DNA of 64,000 bases, taken from NCBI RefSeq assembly GCF_900104805.1, contig NZ_LT629751.1:966001-1030000 (forward strand), read 5' to 3'. The position numbers and the translations under genes are program-made. The first letter of the stretch is position 1; each line of letters begins with the position of its first letter. The notes beneath the pieces are model-generated. The model saw only the letters and a list, made by a program, of their open reading frames with translations. It did no database searches and was not told the origin of the DNA. The DNA is from Pseudomonas oryzae (GTDB lineage Bacteria; Pseudomonadota; Gammaproteobacteria; Pseudomonadales; Pseudomonadaceae). Below, piece by piece: positions 10,379 to 19,112 of the stretch.

Positions 10379-10540
10379 ATGAAAATAGAAAAACAAACTC
10401 TGATTCTGCTGCTGTTGTTCGTCGTCACGGCCGCCATGCTGGTATTCGTGGCCGTGCACGATCCTTATGCCGAGCGATCCCGTAACGAGATCATGCACCT
10501 GATACTGCCGTTGATGAGCGGCGTGCCGTTCTTCAACTGA
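10379..10540 (+). CDS. 53-residue single-pass membrane peptide
   Basis: A short frame starts at ATG 10379 with a GGAAGG site 6 bp upstream and ends before a good terminator. The product has one strongly hydrophobic segment (residues about 7-25, LILLLLFVVTAAMLVFVAV) after a short basic N-terminus, then a polar tail ending near PLMSGVPFFN. This suggests a small inner-membrane peptide. A candidate operator shared with the steroid operons lies 183 bp upstream. No family is recognised. The ribosome site, hydrophobic segment and terminator make it likely to be real. Confidence 0.6.
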   Translation: MKIEKQTLILLLLFVVTAAMLVFVAVHDPYAERSRNEIMHLILPLMSGVPFFN

Positions 10541-10583
10541 CGAGTTTCCCCTGTGGTTTTCCCACACTTGCGCTGAGCGACTG

Positions 10584-10617
10584 GCGGCACTCCTGCAAAA
10601 GGGTGCCGCATTTTTTT
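10584..10617 (+). terminator. rho-independent terminator after the small peptide gene
   Basis: Stem GCGGCAC/GTGCCGC (10584-10590 with 10603-10609) is followed by A and seven T. It lies 43 bp after the stop of the 53-residue peptide. Confidence 0.85.
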
Positions 10618-10646
10618 GCCCGCAATTCGGCCGCCGCCCGTCATGA

Positions 10647-10682
10647 CGCCCAGCCGGCGGCAGGAGTCCCGCCGGCTGGGCG
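10647..10682. repeat. perfect 14-bp inverted repeat, hairpin
   Basis: CGCCCAGCCGGCGG (10647-10660) pairs exactly with 10669-10682 around an 8-base loop. It sits just after the stop of the minus-strand MFS gene (10689). It has no T-run on that side, so it is a 3' hairpin rather than a classic terminator. Confidence 0.7.
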
Positions 10683-10688
10683 CAGGCG

Positions 10689-12014
10689 TCAGCCGTCGCC
10701 GACCGTCAGCGGCGGCACCGCCGGCGCGCCCTGGCGGAACAGCGCGTAGACACGCAGCAGCAACAGCAGCGGCACCACCACCGTCAGGCTGCTGGCCAGC
10801 AGGGCATAGCGCAGCGACTCCTGGCCGAAGGCCGGCAGCAGCAGATCGCTGAGCATGCCGGTGGCCAGCGGGCCGAGGCCGACGCCGAGGATGGTGGAGA
10901 GGATGGTCTGCAGGGCCATCGCCGTGCCGCGCCGGTCCGGGGCGACCAGGTGGGTGATCAGGGTGTAGGACGGCGCCACCCACCACACGCTGAAGAAGCA
11001 GGCCAGCGCGCACCACAGCAGCGCCGTCGGCACCGCCAGGGCGCCGAACTGGGCGAGGGTGCCGGCCGGCCACAGCAGGTAGGCGCTGATCGCCAGGGCG
11101 CCGAGCAGGTTGCCGAGCAGCGGGATGCCGAGCAGCCACAGGCGGCTGCGCTGCGCCAGGCGATCGGTCAGCCAGCCGCTGGTCAGGGTGCCGATGCCGG
11201 CCACGCCGCCGCCGACCAGGCCGGCGAGCAGCCCGGCCTGCTGCAGCGACAGGCCGTGGGAGCGCACCAGGAAGCTGGCGTTCCACATCGCCAGGGCGTA
11301 GCCGCTCAGGGTGCAGAAGCCGCCGGCGATGAGCAGGCAGCGCAGCGCCGGCTCGCGCCACAGCTCCAGCGCGGTGCGCAGCAGGCCCTGCGGTGCTGCC
11401 GGTACATGACTGATCTCCCAGCGGCCGCGCTGCGGCTCGCGCACGGTCACGGCCAGCAGCGCAGCGATCAGCAGCCCCGGCAGGCCGATGAGGATGAAGG
11501 TGCTGCGCCAGCCGTGGGTTTCCACCAGCCAGGCGCCGACCGACAGGCCGAGCAGCGCGGCGAAGGTCGGCGCGGCGGTGAAGCAGCTGATGGCGAACGA
11601 GCGGCGGTGCGGCGGGTAGAGGTCGGCGATCAGCGAGAAGGCGGTCGGCGTCGCCGGCGCCTCGGCGCTGGCCACCGCCATGCGGATCAGCACCAGTACC
11701 ACGAAGCCGCCGGCCAGCCCGCAGGCCATGGTCGCCAGCGCCCACAACAGGCAGGAGGCGGCGAGCAGGCGGGTGCGCGGCAGGCGGTCGGCCAGACGCC
11801 CGGCGGGCAGGCCGAGCACCGCGTAGACGGCGGCGAAGGCGAGGCCCGAGATCAGCCCCATGGCGCTGTCGCTGGCGCCGAACTCCTGCTTGATCGGCTC
11901 TATCATCACCGCGAGGATCTGGCGGCCGACGAAGTTGTCGGCGTACATCAAGGCCAGCAGGAACAGCAGGCCGTGGCTGTGCCACAGGCCGGGGGAGGGG
12001 GTGGCGCGGGCCAT
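10689..12014 (-). CDS. MFS transporter next to the steroid lower-pathway genes
   Basis: This 441-residue protein has twelve predicted membrane segments and a major facilitator loop after helix 2 (GLPAGRLADRLPRTR). It begins MARATPSPGLWHSHGLLFLLALMY-like and resembles the spinster-type/aromatic acid carriers that accompany catabolic loci. The ATG at 12014 has a perfect AGGAGG 6 bp upstream; the in-frame extension further upstream reads into the repeat array and is not genuine. It follows the aldolase gene on the same strand, separated only by the 85-bp repeat array. Uptake of a steroid or of a degradation product is possible; the substrate is inferred from position. Confidence 0.85.
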   Translation of the reverse strand: MARATPSPGLWHSHGLLFLLALMYADNFVGRQILAVMIEPIKQEFGASDSAMGLISGLAFAAVYAVLGLPAGRLADRLPRTRLLAASCLLWALATMACGLAGGFVVLVLIRMAVASAEAPATPTAFSLIADLYPPHRRSFAISCFTAAPTFAALLGLSVGAWLVETHGWRSTFILIGLPGLLIAALLAVTVREPQRGRWEISHVPAAPQGLLRTALELWREPALRCLLIAGGFCTLSGYALAMWNASFLVRSHGLSLQQAGLLAGLVGGGVAGIGTLTSGWLTDRLAQRSRLWLLGIPLLGNLLGALAISAYLLWPAGTLAQFGALAVPTALLWCALACFFSVWWVAPSYTLITHLVAPDRRGTAMALQTILSTILGVGLGPLATGMLSDLLLPAFGQESLRYALLASSLTVVVPLLLLLRVYALFRQGAPAVPPLTVGDG

Positions 12015-12040
12015 GGCGGCCTCCTTGGCGGGGGAGTCGT

Positions 12041-12743
12041 GGTGCGCAGGGCGCACCCTACGGGTCGTGTCTGGTGCATGCCGTAGGGTGCGCCGCGCGC
12101 ACCATGGGCGCGGCGGAGGCTTCCCGGTGCGCATGGCGCACCCTACGGGGCGTGTCTGTGCATGGCCGTAGGGTGCGCCGCGCGCACCATGGGCGCGGTG
12201 GAGGCTTCCCGGTGCGCAGGGCGCACCCTACGGGTCGTGTCTGTGCATGCCGTAGGGTGCGCCGCGCGCACCATGGGCGCGGTAGAGGCTTCCCGGTGCG
12301 CATGGCGCACCCTACGGGGCGTGTCTGGTGCATGCCGTAGGGTGCGCCGCGCGCACCACGGGCGCGGTAGAGGCTTCCCGGCGCGCATGGCGCACCCTAC
12401 GGGGCGTGTCTGGTGCATGCCGTAGGGTGCGTCGCGCGCACCACGGGCGCGGTAGAGGCTTCCCGGCGCGCAGGGCGCACCCTACGGGTCGTGTCTGGTG
12501 CATGGCCGTAGGGTGCGCCGCGCGCACCATGGGCGCGGTGGAGGCTTCCCGGTGCGCATGGCGCACCCTACGGGTCGTGTCTGTGCATGGCCGTAGGGTG
12601 CGCCGCGCGCACCATGGGCACGGTGGAGGCTTCCCGGTGCGCAGGGCGCACCCTACGGGTCGTATCTGGTGCATGTCGTAGGGTGCGCCGCGCGCACCAT
12701 GGGCGCGGTGGAGGCTTTCCGGTGCGCATGGCGCACCCTACGG
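12041..12743. repeat. tandem array of about eight 85-bp REP-like hairpin units
   Basis: The sequence CCCTACGGG recurs at 12056, 12141, 12226, 12310, 12395, 12480, 12566, 12651 and 12736, a period of 84-86 bp. Each unit contains TAGGGTGCGC and its inverse GCGCACCCTA around a GC-rich loop, then a linker of about 20 bp (CGGGTCGTGTCTGGTGCATG). Units differ by a few substitutions and single-base indels. The array fills nearly the whole space between the aldolase stop (12746) and the MFS start (12014). A related single element lies at 48592-48655. Both strands show long open frames here because of the repetition, but they are not genes. Confidence 0.95.
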
Positions 12744-12745
12744 GC

Positions 12746-13777
12746 TCAGACCGGCAGGCCGCGCTGGCGGGCCATGGTCATCGCGGTGTCCTCGATCATG
12801 TCCTCCTGGCCGCCGACCATGCCGCGGCGGCCCATCTCGACGAGGATCTCGCGGGCCGACACGCCGTACTTCTTCTCGGCGCGCTTGGCGAACAGCAGGA
12901 ACGAGCCGTACACCCCGGCGTAGCCCATGGTCAGGGCGTCGCGGTCGCTGCGGATCGGGAAGTCCATGATCGGCACCACCAGGTCCTCGGCCACGTCCTG
13001 GATGCCGAACACGCTGACGCCGGTCTCGATGCCCATGCGGTCGCACACCGCGACGAGGATCTCCATCGGCGTGTTGCCGGCCCCGGCGCCGAGGCCGGCG
13101 CAGGCGGCGTCGATGCGGGTGGCACCGGCGCCGATGGCGGCGATGGAGTTGGACACGCCCATCGACAGGTTGTGGTGGCCGTGGAAGCCGATCTCGGTGG
13201 CCGGGTCGAGCACCGCGCGCAGCGCGGCGACCCGCGCGGCCACGTCGTCGGGCAGCAGGTAGCCGGCCGAGTCGGTGATGTACACGCAGTTGGCGCCGAA
13301 GCTCTCCATCAGCTTGCCTTGTTTGGCCAGGCCTTCGGGGCTGTTCATGTGCGCCATCATCAGGAAGCCGACGGTGTCCATACCCAGCTTGCGGGCGATG
13401 CTGATGTGCTGCTCGGAGACGTCCGCCTCGGTGCAGTGGGTAGCCACGCGGATGGTGGAGACGCCCAGCTCGTGGGCCATGCGCAGGTGGTCGACGGTGC
13501 CGATGCCCGGCAGCAGCAGGGCGGAGACCTTGGCCTGCTTCATCAGCGGGATCACCGCCGACAGGTATTCCTCGTCGCTGTGCGCCGGGAAGCCATAGTT
13601 CACCGAACGCCCGCCGAGGCCGTCGCCGTGGGTCACCTCGATCAGCGGCACGCCGGCGGCGTCCAGGCCGCTGGCGATGTCCTTCATCTGCTGCAGGCTG
13701 ATCTGGTGGCGCTTGGGGTGCATGCCGTCGCGCAGGCACATGTCGTGGACGGTGATTTTCTTGCCGCGAAGATCCAT
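12746..13777 (-). CDS. dmpG: 4-hydroxy-2-oxovalerate aldolase
   Basis: This 343-residue enzyme splits 4-hydroxy-2-oxovalerate or its longer homologue into pyruvate and an aldehyde, in complex with the acylating aldehyde dehydrogenase encoded just upstream. The HMGL-like TIM-barrel shows its metal and catalytic residues in [14 protein letters not shown] (about residues 12-25) and the metal-binding histidines in [11 protein letters not shown] (about 200). The C-terminal DmpG communication domain follows. The length is normal. The ATG at 13777 has TAAGGAG upstream. It is the fifth gene of the minus-strand operon from 17499, after the dehydrogenase by 10 bp. In steroid degraders this protein is TesG/HsaF. 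Confidence 0.93.
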   Translation of the reverse strand: MDLRGKKITVHDMCLRDGMHPKRHQISLQQMKDIASGLDAAGVPLIEVTHGDGLGGRSVNYGFPAHSDEEYLSAVIPLMKQAKVSALLLPGIGTVDHLRMAHELGVSTIRVATHCTEADVSEQHISIARKLGMDTVGFLMMAHMNSPEGLAKQGKLMESFGANCVYITDSAGYLLPDDVAARVAALRAVLDPATEIGFHGHHNLSMGVSNSIAAIGAGATRIDAACAGLGAGAGNTPMEILVAVCDRMGIETGVSVFGIQDVAEDLVVPIMDFPIRSDRDALTMGYAGVYGSFLLFAKRAEKKYGVSAREILVEMGRRGMVGGQEDMIEDTAMTMARQRGLPV

Positions 13778-13787
13778 GGTCGGCTCC

Positions 13788-14708
13788 TTAGGCGAGGGCG
13801 GGTTGCGGGGCGAGGGTCAGTTCGCCCTTGAGGATTTCCTCGGCGAACATCTCGGCGGTGCGCGCGGCGGCGGCGGTCATGATGTCGAGGTTGCCGGCGT
13901 ACTTGGGCAGGTAGTCGCCCAGGCCCTCCACCTCCATGAAGATCGACACGCGGTTGCCGTCGAACACCGGGCCGTTGACCAGCTTGTAGCCGGGCACGTA
14001 CTGCTGGACCTGCTCGATCATCGCCAGGATGGCGGCGGTGATCGCTTCGCGGTCCGGCGCGGTCTCGGTCAGGCAGTGCACGGTGTCGCGCATGATCAGC
14101 GGCGGCTCGGCCGGGTTGATGACGATGATCGCCTTGCCCTGCTTGGCGCCGCCGACCTTCTCGATGGCGCCGGCGGTGGTGCGGGTGAATTCGTCGATGT
14201 TCTTGCGGGTGCCCGGGCCGACCGACTTGGAGGCGGCGGTGGCGACGATCTCGGCGTATTCCACCGGCTGCACGCTGGACACCGCGGCGACCAGCGGGAT
14301 GGTCGCCTGGCCGCCGCAGGTGACCATGTTGACGTTCATCGCCCCGGCCTTGAGGTTGTGCTTGAGGTTGACCGGCGGCACGCAGTAGGGGCCGATGGCG
14401 GCCGGGGTCAGGTCGATCATCAGCACGCCCAGTTCGTTGAGCTTGCGGCTGTTCTCGGCGTGCACGTAGGCGCTGGTGGCGTCGAAGGCGATCTGGATGT
14501 TGTCTTCCAGCACGTGGGGCAGCAGACCGTCGACGCCGTCGCTGGTGGTCTTCAGGCCCATCTCGCGGGCACGGGCCAGGCCCTCGGAGGTGGCGTCGAT
14601 GCCGACCATCCATACCGGCTCCAGCACCGGGCTGCGCTTGAGCTTGTAGAGCAGGTCGGTGCCGATATTGCCCGGCCCGATCAGGGCACATCTGATCTTC
14701 TTGGTCAT
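13788..14708 (-). CDS. acetaldehyde dehydrogenase (acylating), DmpF/TesF/HsaG type
   Basis: This 306-residue enzyme converts the aldehyde made by the aldolase into acetyl-CoA or propionyl-CoA, channelling it inside the DmpFG complex. The NAD-binding motif GPGNIGTDL is at residues 11-19. The catalytic cysteine is C131 in [12 protein letters not shown], equivalent to C132 of DmpF. The ATG at 14708 was chosen because the family starts [11 protein letters not shown]; the longer frame adds unrelated residues. It lies 10 bp before the aldolase gene and 25 bp after the hydratase stop, the conserved E-F-G order of meta-cleavage operons. Confidence 0.93.
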   Translation of the reverse strand: MTKKIRCALIGPGNIGTDLLYKLKRSPVLEPVWMVGIDATSEGLARAREMGLKTTSDGVDGLLPHVLEDNIQIAFDATSAYVHAENSRKLNELGVLMIDLTPAAIGPYCVPPVNLKHNLKAGAMNVNMVTCGGQATIPLVAAVSSVQPVEYAEIVATAASKSVGPGTRKNIDEFTRTTAGAIEKVGGAKQGKAIIVINPAEPPLIMRDTVHCLTETAPDREAITAAILAMIEQVQQYVPGYKLVNGPVFDGNRVSIFMEVEGLGDYLPKYAGNLDIMTAAAARTAEMFAEEILKGELTLAPQPALA

Positions 14709-14733
14709 GGTTTCGCTCTCGAAAATTGGGGCG

Positions 14734-15525
14734 TCAGGGCACGAAGCGCAGCGAGGCTTCGCCCAGGCCACTGAGGGAGAGGTGGATGCTGTCGCCGGCG
14801 GTCACCGGCACCAGCGGGGCGAGGGCGCCGGAGAGGATCACCTCGCCCTTGCGGAACGGGATGCCCAGTTCGCCCAGGGTGTTGGCCAGCCAGGCCACCG
14901 CCGCGCAGGGATGGCCCTGCACCGCGCTGCCCAGGCCGCTGCCGGCCGGTTGGCCGTTCTTGCTCATCTCCAGGCGCACGGCGGCCAGATCCAGGCTGCG
15001 CGGGTCGATGCGCTGCTCGCCGAGGGCGAACACGCCGCAGGAGGCGTTGTCGGCCACGGTGTCCTGGATGCGGATCTTCCACTCGTGGATGCGCGAGTCG
15101 ACGATCTCGAAGCAGGGCACCACCCAGGCGGTGGCGGCCAGCACGTCCTCGGCGGTGATGCCGGGGCCGACCAGGTCCTCGGCGAGGATGAAGGCGATCT
15201 CGCCCTCGGCGCGCGGCTGGATCAGGCGGTGCTCGGTGAGGCTGACGTCGCTGCCGTCGGCCACCTGCATGCGGTCGGTGAGGAAGCCGAAGTCCGGCTG
15301 GTGGACGTTGAGCATGTCCTGCACGGCCTTGCTGGTGACGCCGATCTTCTTGCCGATCACCTGCTCGCCCTGCTGCTCGCGCTGGCGGAGGAAGCGCAGC
15401 GAGATGCGGTAGGCGTCGTCCAGGGTGATGTCCGGGTGGCGCTCGGTGAGCGGCGCCAGGGTGCGCCGGTCGCGCAGGGCGGCGAACAGCTCGTCGCCGA
15501 GGGTGTCGATCAGGGATTCGTTCAT
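14734..15525 (-). CDS. 2-hydroxypenta/hexa-2,4-dienoate hydratase (TesE/HsaE/DmpE type)
   Basis: This 263-residue protein hydrates the 2-hydroxydienoate released after meta-cleavage to a 4-hydroxy-2-oxo acid, the substrate of the aldolase. Family motifs visible are [15 protein letters not shown], the acidic metal-binding stretch [10 protein letters not shown] and [17 protein letters not shown]. The length is normal. The gene precedes the acylating dehydrogenase gene by 25 bp. The gap upstream, toward the SDR gene, contains a REPIN-like hairpin only 14 bp before its ATG. Confidence 0.9.
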   Translation of the reverse strand: MNESLIDTLGDELFAALRDRRTLAPLTERHPDITLDDAYRISLRFLRQREQQGEQVIGKKIGVTSKAVQDMLNVHQPDFGFLTDRMQVADGSDVSLTEHRLIQPRAEGEIAFILAEDLVGPGITAEDVLAATAWVVPCFEIVDSRIHEWKIRIQDTVADNASCGVFALGEQRIDPRSLDLAAVRLEMSKNGQPAGSGLGSAVQGHPCAAVAWLANTLGELGIPFRKGEVILSGALAPLVPVTAGDSIHLSLSGLGEASLRFVP

Positions 15526-15538
15526 GCGATTGCCTTTG

Positions 15539-15599
15539 CTGTAGGGGCGAATTCATTCGCCACATCACCCCGGCAAGGCGAATAAATTCGCCCCTACAG
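15539..15599. repeat. REPIN-like inverted repeat, copy 1
   Basis: Two arms GGGGCGAATTCATTCGCC and GGCGAATAAATTCGCCCC face each other around a short loop, with outer TGTA/TACA. It lies in the minus operon between the SDR and hydratase genes. Confidence 0.9.
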
Positions 15600-15615
15600 G
15601 GGATATTTTGGGGCT

Positions 15616-16389
15616 TCAGCCCGGCCAGACGCTGTTCTCGGCGCCGCCGTCGACCTCGAGGATCTTGCCGGTCACCCAGCGCGCGGCCGGGCTGGCCAGG
15701 TACAGGGCGGCGCAGGCGATGTCCTCGACCTCGCCGAGGCTGCCCAGCGGGGTGCCGGTCTCCATCGCCGCGCGCATCTCCGCCGGCATCACCCGCTGCA
15801 GGGCGTCGGTGAGGATCGGTCCGGGGGCGATGCCGTTGACCCGCACCTCGGGGGCGAAGTCCTGGGCCAGCAGGCGGGTCATCTGGGTCAGCGCTGCCTT
15901 GGCGGTGCCATAGGCGCTGAACTGGCGCTGGGCGTAGCGCGCGGCGCCGGAGGTGATGTTGATGACGTTGCCGCCGCCGGCCGCGCGCATGTGCGGCACG
16001 CACAGCTGGGTGAGGTGGTAGGCCGAGGTGACGTTGAAGCGCAGGATCTCCTCCAGGCGCTCCGGGGTCAGCGTCAGCGGGTCGTTGGGACCGGCGCCGC
16101 CGGCGTTGTTGACCAGGTGGGTGATGCGCCCGAACTGCTCGCGGGCGGCCGCCACCAGCGCCTCGCGCTGCGCGCCGTCGTTGACGTCGCAGGTGAGGGC
16201 CAGGGCGCGGCGGCCGAGGGCGCGGACCTCGTCAGCCACGCCCTGCACGTCGGCCAGGGTGCGCGCGGCGCAGACCACGTCGGCGCCGGCTTCGGCGTAG
16301 GCCAGGGCGATGGCGCGGCCGATGCCGCGGCCGGCGCCGGTGATCACCGCGACGCTGCCGTCGAGGGTGAAGCGCTGCAGGATGTTCAT
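15616..16389 (-). CDS. SDR oxidoreductase, 7alpha-hydroxysteroid dehydrogenase-like
   Basis: This 257-residue short-chain dehydrogenase has the cofactor motif TGAGRGIGRAI, the NNAGG motif, and catalytic Ser (ITSGAARY) and YxxxK (YGTAKAA). Several stretches closely follow E. coli 7alpha-hydroxysteroid dehydrogenase HdhA as I know it: HLVNNAGGAGP, VRVNGIAPGPILTDAL and LYLASPAARWVTG. A role in oxidising the 7-hydroxyl of a bile acid or a related hydroxyl is therefore plausible. It lies in the minus operon between the flavin reductase and hydratase genes, flanked on both sides by REPIN-like hairpins. Substrate assignment rests on resemblance and context. A 3-hydroxyacyl-CoA or other steroid alcohol is possible. 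Confidence 0.75.
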   Translation of the reverse strand: MNILQRFTLDGSVAVITGAGRGIGRAIALAYAEAGADVVCAARTLADVQGVADEVRALGRRALALTCDVNDGAQREALVAAAREQFGRITHLVNNAGGAGPNDPLTLTPERLEEILRFNVTSAYHLTQLCVPHMRAAGGGNVINITSGAARYAQRQFSAYGTAKAALTQMTRLLAQDFAPEVRVNGIAPGPILTDALQRVMPAEMRAAMETGTPLGSLGEVEDIACAALYLASPAARWVTGKILEVDGGAENSVWPG

Positions 16390-16414
16390 GGCGTATCTCC
16401 TTATGGTTGTCAGC

Positions 16415-16512
16415 CTGTAGGGGCGAATTCATTCGCCATGGGCTGCAACGCGGCCCCAGGGGTTGCCAAGGGCAGGCCGGTGGCCTGCGTGGCGAATGAA
16501 TTCGCCCCTACG
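16415..16512. repeat. REPIN-like inverted repeat, copy 2 (long loop)
   Basis: Arms GGGGCGAATTCATTCGCC and GGCGAATGAATTCGCCCC flank a loop of about 60 bp, longer than in the other copies. It lies between the flavin reductase and SDR genes of the minus operon. Confidence 0.9.
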
Positions 16513-16518
16513 AAAAAC

Positions 16519-17499
16519 TCAGCGGGCGGCCCACAGGTCGGGCAGGCCCGGATCGGTGGCGGCGACCAGGCGCTTGAGCAGCACCTTGAGCGCCATCACG
16601 TCGCCGGGTTCCAGCTGGTCGGCGACCTCGCTCTCGACGGCCTTGGCCAGGGCGATCTCGTGCAGCGAACGCTCGCGGCCGGCGGCGGTCAGCAGGTAGC
16701 GGCGGGTGCCATCGCCGTCCTGCTCGCCGGCGATCAGCTCGTTGCGCTCCAGCTCGGCCAGCGTCTGCGCGCTCACCCGGTGGCCGGTGTAGCCGACGAA
16801 GGCGTTGAGCTCGTCGAGGGTCAGGTTGTCGCGGATGCACAGCACCGAGAGGATGAAGAACACGTGCTCGTCGAGGCTCTGCGCGGCCAGCAGGCGGCGC
16901 AGGCTGTCGAGCATCTGGTAGTGGGCGCGGCCGAGCAGGTAGCCGAGCAGGTCCTCGGTGTAGCTGCACTCCGGCGGCGGGGTGGCGCCCAGGCGCAGTT
17001 CCTGGCGCGGCTTGCGCGCGGCCAGCGCGTACTGGCCGCTCTGGAATGCCAGCGGCGGCCGCGCGCTGCTGTCGAAGGCGAGCACCTCGCCGACGAAAAT
17101 CACGTGGTCGCCGCCCTCGTACTGGAAGGCGGTGCGGCACTGGAAGCGCGCGGTGCAGTCGGGCAGCAGCGGCGCGGGGCCGATTCCTTCGTCCAGCTCG
17201 ATGCCGTCGAACTTGTCGCTGCCCTGGGTGGCGAAGCGCCCGGACAGCGGCTCCTGCTCGGCCGCCAGCACGTGCACGTTCCAGAAGCGGCTGTCGCTGA
17301 ACGCCGCCAGGCTGCGCGCGCTCTTGGCCAGGCTCCACAGCACCAGCGGCGGGTTGAGCGACACCGAGTTGAAGCTGTTGGCGGTGATGCCGACCGCCTC
17401 GCCCTCGGCGGTGCGGGTGGTGATGATGGTCACCCCGGTGGTGAAGGTGCCCAGGGCGGCACGGAAGGCCTGCGGGTCGAAGGTAGCCGGAGCGTTCAT
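16519..17499 (-). CDS. flavin reductase with C-terminal MarR-like domain (TesA1/HsaB role)
   Basis: This 326-residue protein is the likely reductase of the two-component oxygenase that hydroxylates ring A (3-HSA) of the seco-steroid. Residues about 9-165 form a flavin reductase domain (FRAALGTFTTGVTIITT, GITANSFNSVSLNPPLVLWSL). Residues about 175-315 are an added helical/winged domain. This resembles the MarR-like extension of C1-type 4-hydroxyphenylacetate hydroxylase reductases, where the aromatic substrate controls activity. HsaB itself is only about 190 residues, so the extension is notable. The ATG at 17499 has GAGGCAG upstream. It heads the minus operon, and an 18-bp operator-like motif lies 63 bp upstream. 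Confidence 0.82.
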   Translation of the reverse strand: MNAPATFDPQAFRAALGTFTTGVTIITTRTAEGEAVGITANSFNSVSLNPPLVLWSLAKSARSLAAFSDSRFWNVHVLAAEQEPLSGRFATQGSDKFDGIELDEGIGPAPLLPDCTARFQCRTAFQYEGGDHVIFVGEVLAFDSSARPPLAFQSGQYALAARKPRQELRLGATPPPECSYTEDLLGYLLGRAHYQMLDSLRRLLAAQSLDEHVFFILSVLCIRDNLTLDELNAFVGYTGHRVSAQTLAELERNELIAGEQDGDGTRRYLLTAAGRERSLHEIALAKAVESEVADQLEPGDVMALKVLLKRLVAATDPGLPDLWAAR

Positions 17500-17562
17500 G
17501 CTCTGCCTCGCTGGATCGGGGGTTATGGTGAGGCGAGTATTCGCAGCGCAGGTGGGACGTGG

Positions 17563-17580
17563 CATCGTCTCTATGGACGA
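17563..17580 (-). promoter_or_regulatory. candidate operator, motif copy 2 (TCGTCC-N5-GACGATG)
   Basis: On the minus strand this copy reads TCGTCC, ATAGA, GACGATG. It is nearly palindromic (TCGTC...GACGA). It lies in the 161-bp divergent gap between the flavin reductase operon (-) and the aldehyde dehydrogenase gene (+), so it could serve both. Confidence 0.5.
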
Positions 17581-17660
17581 GGCGTCGGCAAGGCGGCCCT
17601 CGCCACTATCGCCGCAGGGCGCCGCACCGGCCGCCGCCGCAGGGATTTCGAGGAGGTTCG

Positions 17661-19094
17661 ATGAGTTCCGTGATTACATCCGTCGAGGGGCTGGCCACGC
17701 TGCTGGCCGCGCAGAAGTCCGCCTTCGTCGCCGAGGGCGCCGTCCCTGCCGCCGAGCGGCGCCGGCGCATCCAGCAGGTGATCGACCTGCTGGTGGCCTG
17801 GCACAAGCCGCTGGCGCAGGCGATGGATGAGGACTTCGGCCACCGCCCGGCGGGCTTCTCGCTGATGAACGACGTGCTCGGCTCGCTGGCCTCGCTCAAG
17901 CACGCCTGCGACCACCTGGAAGAGTGGATGCAGCCGCAGGAACGCCAGCCGTTCCCGCCCTACGACCAGCTCGGCGCCAAGGCGCGGGTGCTCTACCAGC
18001 CCAAGGGCTCGGTGGCCATCGTCGGCACCTGGAACGCGCCGCTGTTCACCCTGCTCAGCCCGCTGGCCTACGTGCTGGCCGCCGGCAACCGAGCGATCCT
18101 CAAGCCCTCGGAAATCGCCCCGCACACCGCCGAGGTGCTGGCCGCCGCCTGCGCCGAGCACCTCGATCCGCTAGTGGTCGGCGTGGCCATGGGCGGTGCC
18201 GAGATGGCCGAGGCGGTGACCCGCCAGCCGTTCGACCACCTGGTGTTCACCGGCAGCACCGCCATCGGCAAGCTGGTGATGCGCAACGCCGCCGACAACC
18301 TGGTGCCGCTCACCCTGGAGCTGGGCGGCAAGTCGCCGACCATCGTCTCGCGCAGCGCGGATCTGGCCACCGCCGCCTTCCGCATCGCCGCCGCCAAGGC
18401 CAGCAACGGCGGCCAGCTGTGCGTCAACCCGGATCTGGTGTACGTGCCGCGCGAGCAGACCGAGGCCTTCCTCGCCGAGCTGAAGGGCGCCTACGCCAGC
18501 CTGTTCCCGCAGGTGCAGGGCAACCCGGACGTGGTGGCGGTGGTCAACGAACGCCATCTGGCGCGGGTCGAGGGACTGGTGGAGGACGCCGTGGCCGCCG
18601 GGGTGCGCGTCGAGTCGCTGCCCGAAGCATTGCCAGCCGATGCCGCCGACCGCCGCCGGCCGCTGCGCGTGGTGGTCGATCCGCCGGCCGGCTGCCGCAT
18701 CCAGCAGGAGGAGATCTTCGGTCCGGCCATGGTGCTGCTGCCCTACGACACCATCGACGCGGTGCTCGCCGACATCAACGGTCGCGACCGGCCGCTGGCG
18801 CTGTACTGGTTCGGCAGCGACGAGGCCGAGAAGCAGCGGGTGCTGGAAAACACCCTGTCCGGCGGGGTGACCATCAACGACGCGATGATGCACGCCGCCA
18901 TGCAGGACGCCCCGTTCGGCGGCATCGGCGCCTCCGGCATGGGCCACTACCACGGCCGCGAGGGCTTCCTCGAATTCAGCCACGCGCGCACCGTGTTCGA
19001 GGCCGGCGCCTACGACCCGCGCCGCGAGTGGGGGCTGTTGCCGCCCTATGGCGAGCATTTCCTCGCGGCGATGGAGGCGCAGATTACGCCCTGA
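17661..19094 (+). CDS. aldehyde dehydrogenase, coniferyl-aldehyde-dehydrogenase type
   Basis: This 477-residue NAD(P)-dependent enzyme oxidises an aldehyde to an acid. Active-site residues are N125 (VGTWNAPLF), E220 (LELGGKSP) and C254 (NGGQLCVNPD). The short NxGQxC form and overall length fit the coniferyl/fatty aldehyde dehydrogenase subgroup. The start at 17661 follows a perfect AGGAGG. It is divergent from the flavin reductase operon and shares its promoter region. In bile-acid degraders such as Pseudomonas sp. Chol1, a steroid aldehyde dehydrogenase (Sad) oxidises the C22 aldehyde formed by side-chain retro-aldol cleavage. This gene could fill that role, which is inference. Confidence 0.83.
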   Translation: MSSVITSVEGLATLLAAQKSAFVAEGAVPAAERRRRIQQVIDLLVAWHKPLAQAMDEDFGHRPAGFSLMNDVLGSLASLKHACDHLEEWMQPQERQPFPPYDQLGAKARVLYQPKGSVAIVGTWNAPLFTLLSPLAYVLAAGNRAILKPSEIAPHTAEVLAAACAEHLDPLVVGVAMGGAEMAEAVTRQPFDHLVFTGSTAIGKLVMRNAADNLVPLTLELGGKSPTIVSRSADLATAAFRIAAAKASNGGQLCVNPDLVYVPREQTEAFLAELKGAYASLFPQVQGNPDVVAVVNERHLARVEGLVEDAVAAGVRVESLPEALPADAADRRRPLRVVVDPPAGCRIQQEEIFGPAMVLLPYDTIDAVLADINGRDRPLALYWFGSDEAEKQRVLENTLSGGVTINDAMMHAAMQDAPFGGIGASGMGHYHGREGFLEFSHARTVFEAGAYDPRREWGLLPPYGEHFLAAMEAQITP

Positions 19095-19112
19095 TCGGCT
19101 CGTCATGACTCG

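Noticed and set aside
12058..12681. Overlapping 85-120 codon frames on both strands through the repeat array
   Set aside because: They arise from the repetition itself. The 84-86 bp period is not a multiple of three throughout, there are no ribosome sites, and the translations are arginine-rich repeats.
12041..12743. CRISPR array
   Set aside because: The repeating unit is continuous, with no unique spacers; every unit is itself a paired hairpin, and no cas genes are present.
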